Positions 19,027 to 28,040 of a DNA stretch of 64,000 bases are shown here, piece after piece. The notes below the pieces were generated by a model. That model ran no database searches. It was not told the DNA's origin and was given only the letters and a program-made list of their open reading frames with translations. This DNA is from Pseudomonas sp. 102515 (GTDB lineage: Bacteria > Pseudomonadota > Gammaproteobacteria > Pseudomonadales > Pseudomonadaceae). The position numbers were made by a program, and so were the translations under genes. The first letter of the stretch is position 1, and each line of letters opens with the position of its first letter. The stretch spans positions 372,001 through 436,000 of the forward strand of contig NZ_JAVHTY010000002.1 in assembly GCF_031085165.1 (NCBI RefSeq), in the 5' to 3' direction.

Positions 19027-22000
19027 ATGGCGTTTTTCACCGCTGCCAGCCAAGCGGATTTCCAACAACAACTCAAGAATGCCCTCGCGGCCCATGTCGA
19101 AGGGGAGACCCTCGAACAACTGGAGCGCTTCACCGCCCAATTCTTCGGCATCGTCCCGCTGGAAGAACTCACCCAGCGTCGGCTGTCCGATCTGGTCGGC
19201 TGCGTACTGTCGGCCTGGCGCCTGCTGGATGTCTTCGATCCGGCGGAGCCACGGGTCCAGGTCTTCAATCCGGACTACGAGCGACACGGCTGGCAATCGA
19301 GCCACACCGTGGTCGAGGTGCTGCACGCCGATTCGCCGTTCCTGGTGGATTCGGTGCGAATGGAGCTCAATCGCCAGGGCTATAGCGTCCATACCCTGCA
19401 GAACAGTGTCCTCAGCGTGCGCCGGGATGCCCAGGGTCGCCTGCTCGAGTTGCTGCCCAAGGGCCAGCAGGGCGAGGGAGTCACCCGCGAAGCCCTGATG
19501 TTCCTCGAGATCGACCGCTGCGCGGCGACTAGCGAGTTGCGCACCCTGGAGGCGGCGCTCCAGGAGATCCTCGGCGAGGTCCGGCTGACCGTGGGCGACT
19601 TCGCGGCCATGAAGGCCAAGGTCGCCGACTTGCTGGAGTGGCTGGATCGGCGTCCGGCCGGTGTGGAGGAGGGTGAGCTGGCCGAGGTCAAGGCCTTCCT
19701 TGACTGGCTGCGCAACGACAGGTTCACCTTCCTGGGTTACGAGGAATTCACCGTCGAGGGTGACGGCGAGACCGCGGTGCAACGCTATGTGCCTGACTCC
19801 CTGTTGGGGCTGTCGCGGCGCTTGCGCGGCCGGCCCGAGACCGCTGAGATGGCGCTCTCCGGTGATCCGCTGCGCTATCTGCGCGAACCCGTGCTGCTGT
19901 CCTTCGCCAAGGCGGCCGACCCGAGCCGGGTGCATCGTCCGGCCTATCCGGATTTCGTCTCCCTGCGCGAAGTGGACGCCAGTGGCCGGGTGGTACGCGA
20001 GCATCGCTTCATGGGCCTCTATACCTCCAGCGTCTACAACGACAGCGTGCGCGAGATCCCCTATATCCGCCGCAAGGTCGATGAAGTGCGCCGCCGCGCC
20101 GACTTCGACAGCAGCGCGCACCTGGGCAAGGAGCTGGCTCAGGTCCTCGAGGGCCTGCCGCGGGACGATCTGTTCCAGACCCCGGTGGACGATCTCTTCA
20201 GCACCGCCATGGCCATCGTGCAGATCCAGGAACGCAGCAAGGTCCGCGTCTTCCTGCGCCGTGATCCCTATGGCCAGTTCTTCTATTGCCTGGCCTATGT
20301 GCCGCGCGACATCTACTCCACCGAAGTCCGCCAGCGCATGCAGCAGATCCTCATGGATCGCCTGCATGGTACCGACTGCGAATTCTGGACCTTCTTCTCC
20401 GAATCCGTGCTGGCGCGGGTGCAGTTCATCCTGCGCGTCGATCCCCTGCAGCCGCAGGACGTCGATCCGGCGCGCCTGGAGCAGGAGATGGTGCAGGCCT
20501 GCCGCAGCTGGAAAGACGACTTCGCTAGCCTGATGGTGGACAGCTTCGGCGAAGCTCAGGGCACCTCCATCCTGGCCGATTACCCGCTGGGCTTCCCGGC
20601 CGGTTATCGCGAGCGCTTCGCGCCGCACCTGGCCGTGGTGGACATGCGTCACCTGCTGGCGCTGAGCGACGAGCGCCGTCTGGCCATGGGCTTCTACCAG
20701 CCGCTGACCCAGACCGGCGACAACATCCTGCACTGCAAGCTCTACCACGCCGACACGCCCCTGGCGCTGTCGGACGTCCTGCCGATCCTGGAAAACCTCG
20801 GTCTGCGCGTACTGGGCGAATTCCCCTACGAACTCCGCCATCGCAATGGCCGCCGCTACTGGATCCACGATTTCGCCTTCACCACCGTGGCCGGCCTGGA
20901 GCTGGATCTGCAGCAACTCAACGACACCTTCCAGGACGCCTTCGTCCAGGTGGTGGACGGCCAGGCGGAAAACGACAGCTTCAACCGCCTGGTGCTGACC
21001 GCCGGGTTGCCCTGGCGGGACGTCGCCGTGCTGCGGGCCTATGCGCGCTACCTCAAGCAGATCCGCATCGGCTTCGACATCGGCTACATCGCCGCCACCC
21101 TCAATGCCCACGTCGACATCGCCCGGGAACTGGTGCGGCTGTTCCGCATGAAGTTCTACCTGGCACGGCGCATGACCAGCGAAGACCTGGACGACAAGCA
21201 GCAGCGGCTGGAGCAGGCCATCCTCAGCGCCCTCGACGACGTGGCGGTGCTCAACGAAGACCGCATCCTGCGGCGCTATCTGGACCTGATCAAGGCGACC
21301 CTGAGAACCAACGTCTTCCAGGCGGACGCCGCCGGCAAGCCCAAGGCCTACTTCAGCTTCAAGCTTGATCCCAAGGCCATTCCCGAGCTGCCTCGCCCGG
21401 TACCGCGCTACGAGATCTTCGTCTATAGCCCGCGCGTGGAAGGGGTGCACCTGAGATTCGGCAACGTCGCCCGCGGCGGCCTGCGCTGGTCGGATCGCGA
21501 GGAAGACTACCGCACCGAGGTGCTGGGCCTGGTCAAGGCGCAGCAGGTCAAGAACTCGGTGATCGTCCCCGTGGGTGCCAAGGGCGGCTTCGTGCCGCGG
21601 CGACTGCCCACCGGTGGCTCCCGTGACGACATCCAGGCCGAGGCGATCGCCTGCTACCGCATCTTCATCAGCGGCCTGCTGGACATCACCGACAACCTCA
21701 AGGATGGCGAGGTGGTCCCGCCGGCGGCGGTGGTGCGCTACGACGGCGACGATCCCTACCTGGTGGTGGCGGCCGACAAGGGCACCGCGACCTTCTCCGA
21801 CATCGCCAATGGCATCGCCCGGGACTACGGTTTCTGGCTGGACGATGCCTTCGCCTCCGGTGGTTCGGCGGGCTATGACCACAAGAAGATGGGCATCACC
21901 TCGCGGGGCGCCTGGGTCAGCGTGCAGCGTCACTTCCGTGAGCGCGGCATCGACGTGCAGACCGATCCGGTCACCGTGGTGGGCATCGGCGACATGGCCG

Positions 22001-23874
22001 GCGACGTCTTCGGCAACGGCCTCTTGCGTTCGCGCAGCCTGGAGCTGGTGGCGGCCTTCAACCACCTGCACATCTTCATCGATCCCAACCCGGACGCCGA
22101 GCGCAGCTATGTCGAGCGCGAGCGGCTGTTCAACCTGCCGCGGTCGAGCTGGACCGACTACGACGCCAGCCTGATCTCCCAGGGCGGCGGTATCTTCCCG
22201 CGCAGTGCCAAGCGCATCGCCATCACCCCCGAGATGAAGGCGCGCTTCGGCCTGACAGCCGATCACCTGACGCCCAACGAGCTGATCAACGCCCTGCTCA
22301 AGGCGCCGGTGGATCTGATCTGGAACGGCGGCATCGGCACCTACGTCAAGGCCAGCTTCGAAACCCATGCCGATATCGGCGACAAGGCCAACGACGGCCT
22401 GCGCGTGGATGGTTGCGACCTGCGCGCGAAGGTGATCGGCGAGGGCGGCAACCTGGGCATGAGCCAGCTGGCGCGGGTGGAATTCGGCCTGCACGGCGGT
22501 GCCTGCAACACCGACTTCATCGATAACGCCGGTGGCGTGGACTGCTCCGACCACGAGGTCAACATCAAGATCCTGCTGGGCGACGTGGTTTCCGCCGGCG
22601 ACATGACCGTCAAGCAGCGCAATACGCTGATGGGCGAGATGACCGACGAGGTCGGCGAGCTGGTGGTCGCCAACAACTACATGCAGACCGGTGCCCTGTC
22701 CCTGGCGGAGTATCGCGCGCGGACCCACCTGGCCGAATACCAGCGGCTGATCGTGGATCTCGAGGGCCGCGGCAAGCTGGATCGCACCCTCGAGTTCCTG
22801 CCCAGCGACGAGGTGCTCGCCGAGCGGGCCGCCAAGGAGCAGGGGTTGACTCGGGCCGAGCTGTCGGTGCTGATCTCCTACAGCAAGATCGACCTCAAGG
22901 AACAGTTGCTGGCCTCTTCGATGCCGGATGACGACTACCTAGCCCGGGACATGCAGGGTGCCTTCCCGCAACGCCTGACCGAGCAGTTCCCCGAAGCCAT
23001 GGCACGCCATCGCCTCAAGCGCGAGATCGTCGCCAACCAGATCGCCAACGACCTGATCAACCACATGGGCATCACCTTCGTGCAGCGCCTGTGCGAATCC
23101 ACCGGCATGAGCGCGGCCGATGTCGCCCGTGCCTATGTGGTGATGCGCGATGTGCTGCACCTGCCGCACTGGTGGCGTCAGGTGGAGGCCCTGGACCATC
23201 AGGTGCCGGCCGAATTGCAGTTGCGCCTGATGAGTGAGCTGATGCGCCTGGGACGGCGGGCGACCCGCTGGTTCCTGCGCAGCCATCGCAGCGGCCTGGA
23301 CGCTGGCGCCGTGGCGGCCTTCTTCGGGCCGCGCATCGCCGCGCTGGGCGTACGGCTGGACGAGCTGCTGCAGGGCGAGCCGCGCCAGGACTGGGAAGAG
23401 CGCTTCCGTGCCTACACCGAAGCGGGCGTACCCGAACTGCTGGCGCGGGTCGTCGCCGGTACCAACCACATCTATACCCTGTTGCCGGTGATCCAGGCCG
23501 CGGAGGTCACCGCCCAGGATCCGCTGGAAGTGGCGGCCACCTGGTTCGCCGCAGGTGATGTGTTGGATCTGGCCTGGTACCAGCAGCAGCTCAACCAGCT
23601 GCCGGTGGCCAATGCCTGGCAGGCCCTGGCGCGCGAGGGGTTCCGCGACGAGGTGGATCTCCAGCAACGCACCATCACCATCGGCATGCTCAACCTGAGC
23701 GAGGCGCCCAGTGATCCGGAAGCCCGGCTCTCGCTATGGCTGGAACGGCACCGGGCGGCGGTGGAGCGGTGGCGCGGGCTGCTGGTGGATCTGCGTAATG
23801 CCGCCGGACAGGACTACGCGATGTACAGCGTCGCCAGTCGCGAACTGGCGGATCTGGCGAGCAGCAGCGTCTGA
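19027..23874 (+). CDS. gdhB: NAD-specific glutamate dehydrogenase, large (GDH-180) type
   Basis: Catabolic enzyme converting glutamate to 2-oxoglutarate and ammonia with NAD. 1615 aa, the normal size of the ~180-kDa class. The N-terminal half carries ACT-like regulatory regions; the catalytic core begins near residue 790 (NVARGGLRWSDR) with the substrate/catalytic Lys in VPVGAKGGFVPRR near 850 and the NAD loop GIGDMAGDVFGNG near 986. Start ATG 19027 follows GGAG at 9 bp; the frame is open to 18919 but no better start is seen. It stands alone with a 190-bp upstream region. In P. aeruginosa the enzyme is allosterically activated by arginine; that is family knowledge. Confidence 0.95.
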   Translation: MAFFTAASQADFQQQLKNALAAHVEGETLEQLERFTAQFFGIVPLEELTQRRLSDLVGCVLSAWRLLDVFDPAEPRVQVFNPDYERHGWQSSHTVVEVLHADSPFLVDSVRMELNRQGYSVHTLQNSVLSVRRDAQGRLLELLPKGQQGEGVTREALMFLEIDRCAATSELRTLEAALQEILGEVRLTVGDFAAMKAKVADLLEWLDRRPAGVEEGELAEVKAFLDWLRNDRFTFLGYEEFTVEGDGETAVQRYVPDSLLGLSRRLRGRPETAEMALSGDPLRYLREPVLLSFAKAADPSRVHRPAYPDFVSLREVDASGRVVREHRFMGLYTSSVYNDSVREIPYIRRKVDEVRRRADFDSSAHLGKELAQVLEGLPRDDLFQTPVDDLFSTAMAIVQIQERSKVRVFLRRDPYGQFFYCLAYVPRDIYSTEVRQRMQQILMDRLHGTDCEFWTFFSESVLARVQFILRVDPLQPQDVDPARLEQEMVQACRSWKDDFASLMVDSFGEAQGTSILADYPLGFPAGYRERFAPHLAVVDMRHLLALSDERRLAMGFYQPLTQTGDNILHCKLYHADTPLALSDVLPILENLGLRVLGEFPYELRHRNGRRYWIHDFAFTTVAGLELDLQQLNDTFQDAFVQVVDGQAENDSFNRLVLTAGLPWRDVAVLRAYARYLKQIRIGFDIGYIAATLNAHVDIARELVRLFRMKFYLARRMTSEDLDDKQQRLEQAILSALDDVAVLNEDRILRRYLDLIKATLRTNVFQADAAGKPKAYFSFKLDPKAIPELPRPVPRYEIFVYSPRVEGVHLRFGNVARGGLRWSDREEDYRTEVLGLVKAQQVKNSVIVPVGAKGGFVPRRLPTGGSRDDIQAEAIACYRIFISGLLDITDNLKDGEVVPPAAVVRYDGDDPYLVVAADKGTATFSDIANGIARDYGFWLDDAFASGGSAGYDHKKMGITSRGAWVSVQRHFRERGIDVQTDPVTVVGIGDMAGDVFGNGLLRSRSLELVAAFNHLHIFIDPNPDAERSYVERERLFNLPRSSWTDYDASLISQGGGIFPRSAKRIAITPEMKARFGLTADHLTPNELINALLKAPVDLIWNGGIGTYVKASFETHADIGDKANDGLRVDGCDLRAKVIGEGGNLGMSQLARVEFGLHGGACNTDFIDNAGGVDCSDHEVNIKILLGDVVSAGDMTVKQRNTLMGEMTDEVGELVVANNYMQTGALSLAEYRARTHLAEYQRLIVDLEGRGKLDRTLEFLPSDEVLAERAAKEQGLTRAELSVLISYSKIDLKEQLLASSMPDDDYLARDMQGAFPQRLTEQFPEAMARHRLKREIVANQIANDLINHMGITFVQRLCESTGMSAADVARAYVVMRDVLHLPHWWRQVEALDHQVPAELQLRLMSELMRLGRRATRWFLRSHRSGLDAGAVAAFFGPRIAALGVRLDELLQGEPRQDWEERFRAYTEAGVPELLARVVAGTNHIYTLLPVIQAAEVTAQDPLEVAATWFAAGDVLDLAWYQQQLNQLPVANAWQALAREGFRDEVDLQQRTITIGMLNLSEAPSDPEARLSLWLERHRAAVERWRGLLVDLRNAAGQDYAMYSVASRELADLASSSV

Positions 23875-23881
23875 GGCGCGC

Positions 23882-23910
23882 GGTGCCTACGAACGGATTT
23901 CGTGGGCACC
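23882..23910 (+). other. Hairpin after gdhB
   Basis: A 12-bp stem with one wobble, GGTGCCTACGAA / TTCGTGGGCACC, loop CGGAT, only 8 bp after the gdhB stop. No T-run follows, so it may be a 3'-end stabiliser rather than a terminator. Confidence 0.5.
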
Positions 23911-23929
23911 GCCATCTGACAGCGTACGG

Positions 23930-23965
23930 AAAAGGCGGCGTACCATCGGGGCGTTGCCTTTTTTT
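23930..23965. terminator. Bidirectional terminator-like hairpin between gdhB and the hydrolase gene
   Basis: AAAAGGC (23930) pairs with GCCTTTT (23956) and a run of seven T follows on the plus strand; A4 lies on the other side for the convergent gene. The inner stem has two mismatches and the loop is ~11 nt. Confidence 0.6.
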
Positions 23966-23979
23966 ACCCTTCGATTCGA

Positions 23980-25005
23980 TCAGCGCTGAGGTTGCGTCGA
24001 AGGTTTTCTGAGTGCGTTCAGCCCTTGCAGCAGTGCCTGGTGAAAGCGTTCCGGCGCCTGCATCTGCGGCGCATGGCCCAGATCCTCGAATTCCACCAGG
24101 GTCGCCTGGGGGATACGCCGCGCCGCCGCCTTGCCCAGTTCGGGATAGCGACCCAGTTGCGCCTTGAGCGCGGCTGGCGCCGCATCCTTGCCGATGGCGG
24201 TGGTATCGCGCTGGCCGATCAGCAGCAGGGTGGGCATGCGCAGTCGTTCTAATTCGTAGACCACCGGCTGGCTGTAGATCATGTCGTAGATCAGTGCCGA
24301 GTTCCACGCCACCCGCTCCTTGCCCGGCCCGTTGTTGAGACCCGCGAGCATGTCGACCCAGCGGTCGTAGTCCGGCGACCATTGGCCGGCGTAGTAGGTG
24401 CTGCGCTCGTAGTCGCGGATGGCGTCAGCGGAAGTCTTGAGTTCCCGGGCGTACCACTGGTCGACGCTGCGATAGGGCACGCCCAGGGCCTTCCAGTCCT
24501 CCAGGCCGATGGGGTTGACCAGTACCAGGTGCTCGGTGGCCTCGGGATAGAGCAGGGCGTAGCGGGTCGCGAGCATGCCGCCGGTGGAATGACCGATCAG
24601 GGTCGCCCGGGCGATGCCCAGGTGGTCGAGCAGGGCGCGGGTGTTGGCGGCCAGTTGCTGGAAGCTGTATTGATAGTGCGCCGGTTTGCTGGACTTGCAG
24701 AAGCCGATCTGGTCCGGAGCCACGATCCGATAGCCGGTAGCGCTCAGCACCTGGATGCTTTGCGCCCAGGTACCGGCGCAGAAGTTCTTGCCGTGCAGCA
24801 GGACCAGGGTCCGGCCGTTCGGTTTTCCGCTCGGCGCGACGTCGAGATAGGCCATTTCCAAAGGCTGTCGCTGGGAGTCGAAACTGAACGTTTTGACCGG
24901 GTAGTCGTAGGCGAAGCCTTCGAGACGTTCGCCATAGACGGGTGCCGCCTGGCTGAGCGGACTCAGCAGCAGGGCGGCCAGGGGCAGGGCGAGGCGCAGG
25001 GACAT
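23980..25005 (-). CDS. Secreted alpha/beta hydrolase
   Basis: A 341-aa alpha/beta-fold hydrolase with a Sec signal peptide (first ~21 residues, ending LSQAAP). The oxyanion-hole motif is LLHGKNF, the nucleophile elbow GHSTGG (S140), the acid likely in LLIGQRDTT and the catalytic His in DLGHAPQM near the C-terminus. Periplasmic or exported; esterase, lactonase or haloperoxidase-like activities are all possible. Start supported by AGGAG 8 bp upstream. Single gene, divergent from the bacteriophytochrome operon. Confidence 0.88.
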   Translation of the reverse strand: MSLRLALPLAALLLSPLSQAAPVYGERLEGFAYDYPVKTFSFDSQRQPLEMAYLDVAPSGKPNGRTLVLLHGKNFCAGTWAQSIQVLSATGYRIVAPDQIGFCKSSKPAHYQYSFQQLAANTRALLDHLGIARATLIGHSTGGMLATRYALLYPEATEHLVLVNPIGLEDWKALGVPYRSVDQWYARELKTSADAIRDYERSTYYAGQWSPDYDRWVDMLAGLNNGPGKERVAWNSALIYDMIYSQPVVYELERLRMPTLLLIGQRDTTAIGKDAAPAALKAQLGRYPELGKAAARRIPQATLVEFEDLGHAPQMQAPERFHQALLQGLNALRKPSTQPQR

Positions 25006-25221
25006 GGGGAGGCTCCTGGGGCTAAACCAACTCCGACCAGACGCCGGCGGAGAAGATTCCGGGGCGCCCCTTCGAGCGCTGTCGCCCTTGCTGCCGGTGT
25101 CCGGGCTGCGCGCCCTTTCGCTTCGCCTCCCGCCCCGGGTCTGATAGTCTGGATGACCTTTGTTTCCGTTTCGGCGCACCGCTTTCCCTGCGCTTCTTCC
25201 CGATCACACGAGGTTCCTGGT

Positions 25222-27471
25222 TTGGCGCTCGAGTCACCTTCCAAGACGCAGCCCGACGCTCTGGCCGATTGTGCCAATGAGCCGATCCACATTCCCGGCA
25301 GTATCCAGGAACATGGGTTCCTGTTCGCCGTGGAAGAGCCGGATCTGCGCATCGTCCAGGCCAGCGCCAACGTGCGGGAGCACCTTGGCGTCGCCGTGGA
25401 GGATGTGCTGGGCCGCACCCTCGGCGAATTGCTGCCGGAACGGGATCTGCCGGCCATGCTCGGGGCCCTGACCCAGGAAGAGCAGAATCCCATCTATCAA
25501 GGTGACGTGACCCTGGGACCGCAGCAGCAGACCTTCGCGCTGTTCATGCATCGCTTCGGCGGGGTACTGATCGTCGAATTCGAGGCGCCGGTGGACAGCC
25601 GGCTTGGCCTCAATACCCTCTATCCCATGGTGCGGGTGTTCATCGAGCAACTGCATCAGGCCGAAACCGTGGATGCCATCGCCAAGCTCGCGGTGCGCGA
25701 AGCCAAGCGCATCTCCGGCTTCGACCACACCATGATCTATCGCTTCGACGAGGACGGTCATGGACAGGTGCTGGCCGAGGAGTGCGACCCCGGCGTACCC
25801 AGCTATCTGGGACTGAGATTTCCCGCCTCGGACATCCCGGCCCAGGCTCGCCGCCTGTACCTGGCCAACCGCATCCGGGTGATCGGCAACGCCTACTACC
25901 AGCCGTCGCCACTGCAGCCGCAGACCAATCCGCTGACCGGCCAGTCACTCGATCTCAGCTTCGCGCAGCTGCGCAGTGTGTCGCCAGTGCACCTGCAGTA
26001 CATGAGAAACATGGGCACCCTGGCTTCCATGTCGGTCTCCATCGTGGTCGGCGGCCGCCTCTGGGGTCTGGTGCTCTGTCACGACCGCCAGCCGCAGCGG
26101 GTCTCCTTCCAGACGCGGACCGCCTGCGAGTTGTTCGGTCGGGTGCTGTCGCTGCAGATCGATGCTGCCGAGACCCATGCGGAATCCGATCGGCGGCTGG
26201 CGCTGCGTCAATCCATGGTGCAGATGCTCTCGACCATGGCCGACCGCGACAGCGTCTGCCAGGGGCTGCTGGAACTGCCCCAAGTCTATCTGGATTTCGC
26301 GCGGGCCCAGGGCGCTGCCATCATCTCCTCCGACGGCACCGAACTGATCGGCCAGGCGCCGCCGCGCGACGTGGTGGACAGCCTGGTCGAGTGGCTGTCG
26401 GTCAACGTCAAGGATCACTACGTCACCGACAACCTGGCCAAGGACATCGCCGATCTGCCGCAGCTGGCCCAGTATGCGGCCGGGGTGCTCGCCGTACCCA
26501 TTTCCGAATTGCATTCCCACTATCTGATCTGGTTCCGCAGCGAACTGGTCCAGGTGGTCAACTGGGCCGGACGGCCGACCAAGCAGGAAGACAGCGATGG
26601 ACGCCTGTCGCCCCGGCAGAGTTTCGTGCTCTGGCAGGAGACCGTCCGGGGACTGTCGCTACCCTGGTCGCCGCTCGAGCTGGAAAGCGCCATCGAATTG
26701 CGCAATGCGGTGCGCGGGATCGTCCTGCGCAAGGCCGAGGAGATGGCCGAGCTGGCCGAGGAGCTGCAACGCAGCAACAAGGAACTGGCGGCCTTCTCCT
26801 ACAGCGTGTCCCACGACCTGCGCGCGCCGCTGCGCCACATCGCCGGCTATGCCGAGCTGCTGGGCGACATCGAGGGCGGCAAGCTGTCGGACCGGGGGCG
26901 GCGCTTCCTGGAGAACATCGGGTCGTCGGCGCGCTTCGCCGGCAGCCTGGTCGACAACCTGCTGAGCTTCTCGCAGATGGGGCGGGCGGCGATCCGCTAT
27001 TCCGACGTCAATCTGACCGCCCTGGTGGAAGCCATTCGCGAAGAGATGGCACCGGACTACGCCGAGCGGCAGGTGGAGTGGCACATCGGCCCCCTGCCTG
27101 TGGTCATCGCCGATGCCGCCTTCGTCCATCTCGCCTTGCGCAATCTGCTGGCCAATGCCATCAAATACAGTCGCTACGAAGAACCGGCGGTGGTCGAGAT
27201 CGGCACCCTGCCGAGCGATTCCGAAGACATCATCTTTGTCCGGGACAATGGCGTCGGTTTCAACATGGATTACGTAGGCAAGCTGTTCGGCGTCTTCCAG
27301 CGCCTGCACCATGCCGATGAATTCGAAGGGGTCGGCATCGGTCTGGCCAGTGTCAGACGCATCATCGAGCGTCATGACGGCAGGGTCTGGGCCGAGGGTG
27401 CCATCGGCGAGGGCGCTACCTTCTATTTCGCCCTTCCCAAACAACGACCCTCGCCGGTACACAAAAGGTAG
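25222..27471 (+). CDS. bphP: Bacteriophytochrome histidine kinase
   Basis: Red/far-red light sensor kinase (749 aa from the chosen start). PAS-GAF-PHY sensor: biliverdin-binding Cys at residue 17 (DCANEPIHIPG), GAF motifs ASDIPAQAR (~202) and SPVHLQYMRNMG (~253). PHY domain to about 510. Kinase core: HisKA with SVSHDLRAPLRH (His531) and HATPase motifs LRNLLANAIKYS, DNGVGFNM and GIGLASVRRI. I choose the TTG at 25222 because GAGG lies ~8 bp upstream and it places the Cys as in known proteins; an ATG at 25153 is the alternative. First gene of a four-gene signalling operon; the downstream gap is 8 bp. Confidence 0.93.
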   Translation: MALESPSKTQPDALADCANEPIHIPGSIQEHGFLFAVEEPDLRIVQASANVREHLGVAVEDVLGRTLGELLPERDLPAMLGALTQEEQNPIYQGDVTLGPQQQTFALFMHRFGGVLIVEFEAPVDSRLGLNTLYPMVRVFIEQLHQAETVDAIAKLAVREAKRISGFDHTMIYRFDEDGHGQVLAEECDPGVPSYLGLRFPASDIPAQARRLYLANRIRVIGNAYYQPSPLQPQTNPLTGQSLDLSFAQLRSVSPVHLQYMRNMGTLASMSVSIVVGGRLWGLVLCHDRQPQRVSFQTRTACELFGRVLSLQIDAAETHAESDRRLALRQSMVQMLSTMADRDSVCQGLLELPQVYLDFARAQGAAIISSDGTELIGQAPPRDVVDSLVEWLSVNVKDHYVTDNLAKDIADLPQLAQYAAGVLAVPISELHSHYLIWFRSELVQVVNWAGRPTKQEDSDGRLSPRQSFVLWQETVRGLSLPWSPLELESAIELRNAVRGIVLRKAEEMAELAEELQRSNKELAAFSYSVSHDLRAPLRHIAGYAELLGDIEGGKLSDRGRRFLENIGSSARFAGSLVDNLLSFSQMGRAAIRYSDVNLTALVEAIREEMAPDYAERQVEWHIGPLPVVIADAAFVHLALRNLLANAIKYSRYEEPAVVEIGTLPSDSEDIIFVRDNGVGFNMDYVGKLFGVFQRLHHADEFEGVGIGLASVRRIIERHDGRVWAEGAIGEGATFYFALPKQRPSPVHKR

Positions 27472-27479
27472 TTCTGTTC

Positions 27480-27941
27480 ATGCTCAAACCCATTGTGCTG
27501 GTCGAAGACAATCCGCACGATCTGGAGCTCACCCTGGTGGCTCTGGAGCGCAGCCAGCTGGCCAACGATGTCGTGGTCCTGCGCGACGGTGCCGAGGCGG
27601 TCAGTTACCTACTGCGCCACGAGCCCTATGCCGATCGCGAGCCGGGCAATCCCGCCGTGATGCTGCTGGATCTCAAGCTGCCCAAGGTCGATGGCCTCGA
27701 GGTGCTGGAGCTGGTGCGCAGGACCCCTGAGCTGTGCAGCGTCCCCGTGGTCATGCTGACATCGTCGCGGGAAGAGCCCGATCTGGAGAAGGCCTACGAG
27801 CTGGGCGTGAACGCCTACGTGGTCAAGCCGGTCGAATTTCGCGATTTCGTCGCTGCGATCAGCGACCTCGGCGTATTCTGGGCCGTGCTCAATGAACCGC
27901 CGCCAGGATCGCGCCGCGTTGCCAGGCGCACTGGCCGCTAA
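27480..27941 (+). CDS. Single-domain response regulator (Rcp1-like), bacteriophytochrome partner
   Basis: A 153-aa CheY-type receiver. Acidic pocket VEDN at 8-11, phosphoacceptor D64 (MLLDLKLPK), T94 (MLTSS) and K116 (VVKPVEF) are all present. No output domain. Phytochrome-associated receivers of this kind (Rcp1) accept phosphate from the kinase encoded immediately upstream. The short basic tail (RRVARRTGR) is unusual. Gap to the kinase gene is only 8 bp. Confidence 0.92.
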   Translation: MLKPIVLVEDNPHDLELTLVALERSQLANDVVVLRDGAEAVSYLLRHEPYADREPGNPAVMLLDLKLPKVDGLEVLELVRRTPELCSVPVVMLTSSREEPDLEKAYELGVNAYVVKPVEFRDFVAAISDLGVFWAVLNEPPPGSRRVARRTGR

Positions 27942-28040
27942 CGAGTGAAGATCAGTGCATCCTTATCCAGTCATCCGCGACCGGCAGATATGCGCGACCC
28001 AGCTTCCCTGAGCGAACAGATCCAAGGCCGACGTCCGTTT

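Noticed and set aside
19009-22728. 1239-aa open frame antisense to gdhB
   Set aside because: It is the mirror of a GC-rich real gene whose codon third positions prevent stops; it reads as low-complexity His/Gly/Val and has no ribosome site or domain. The sense frame has clear glutamate dehydrogenase motifs.
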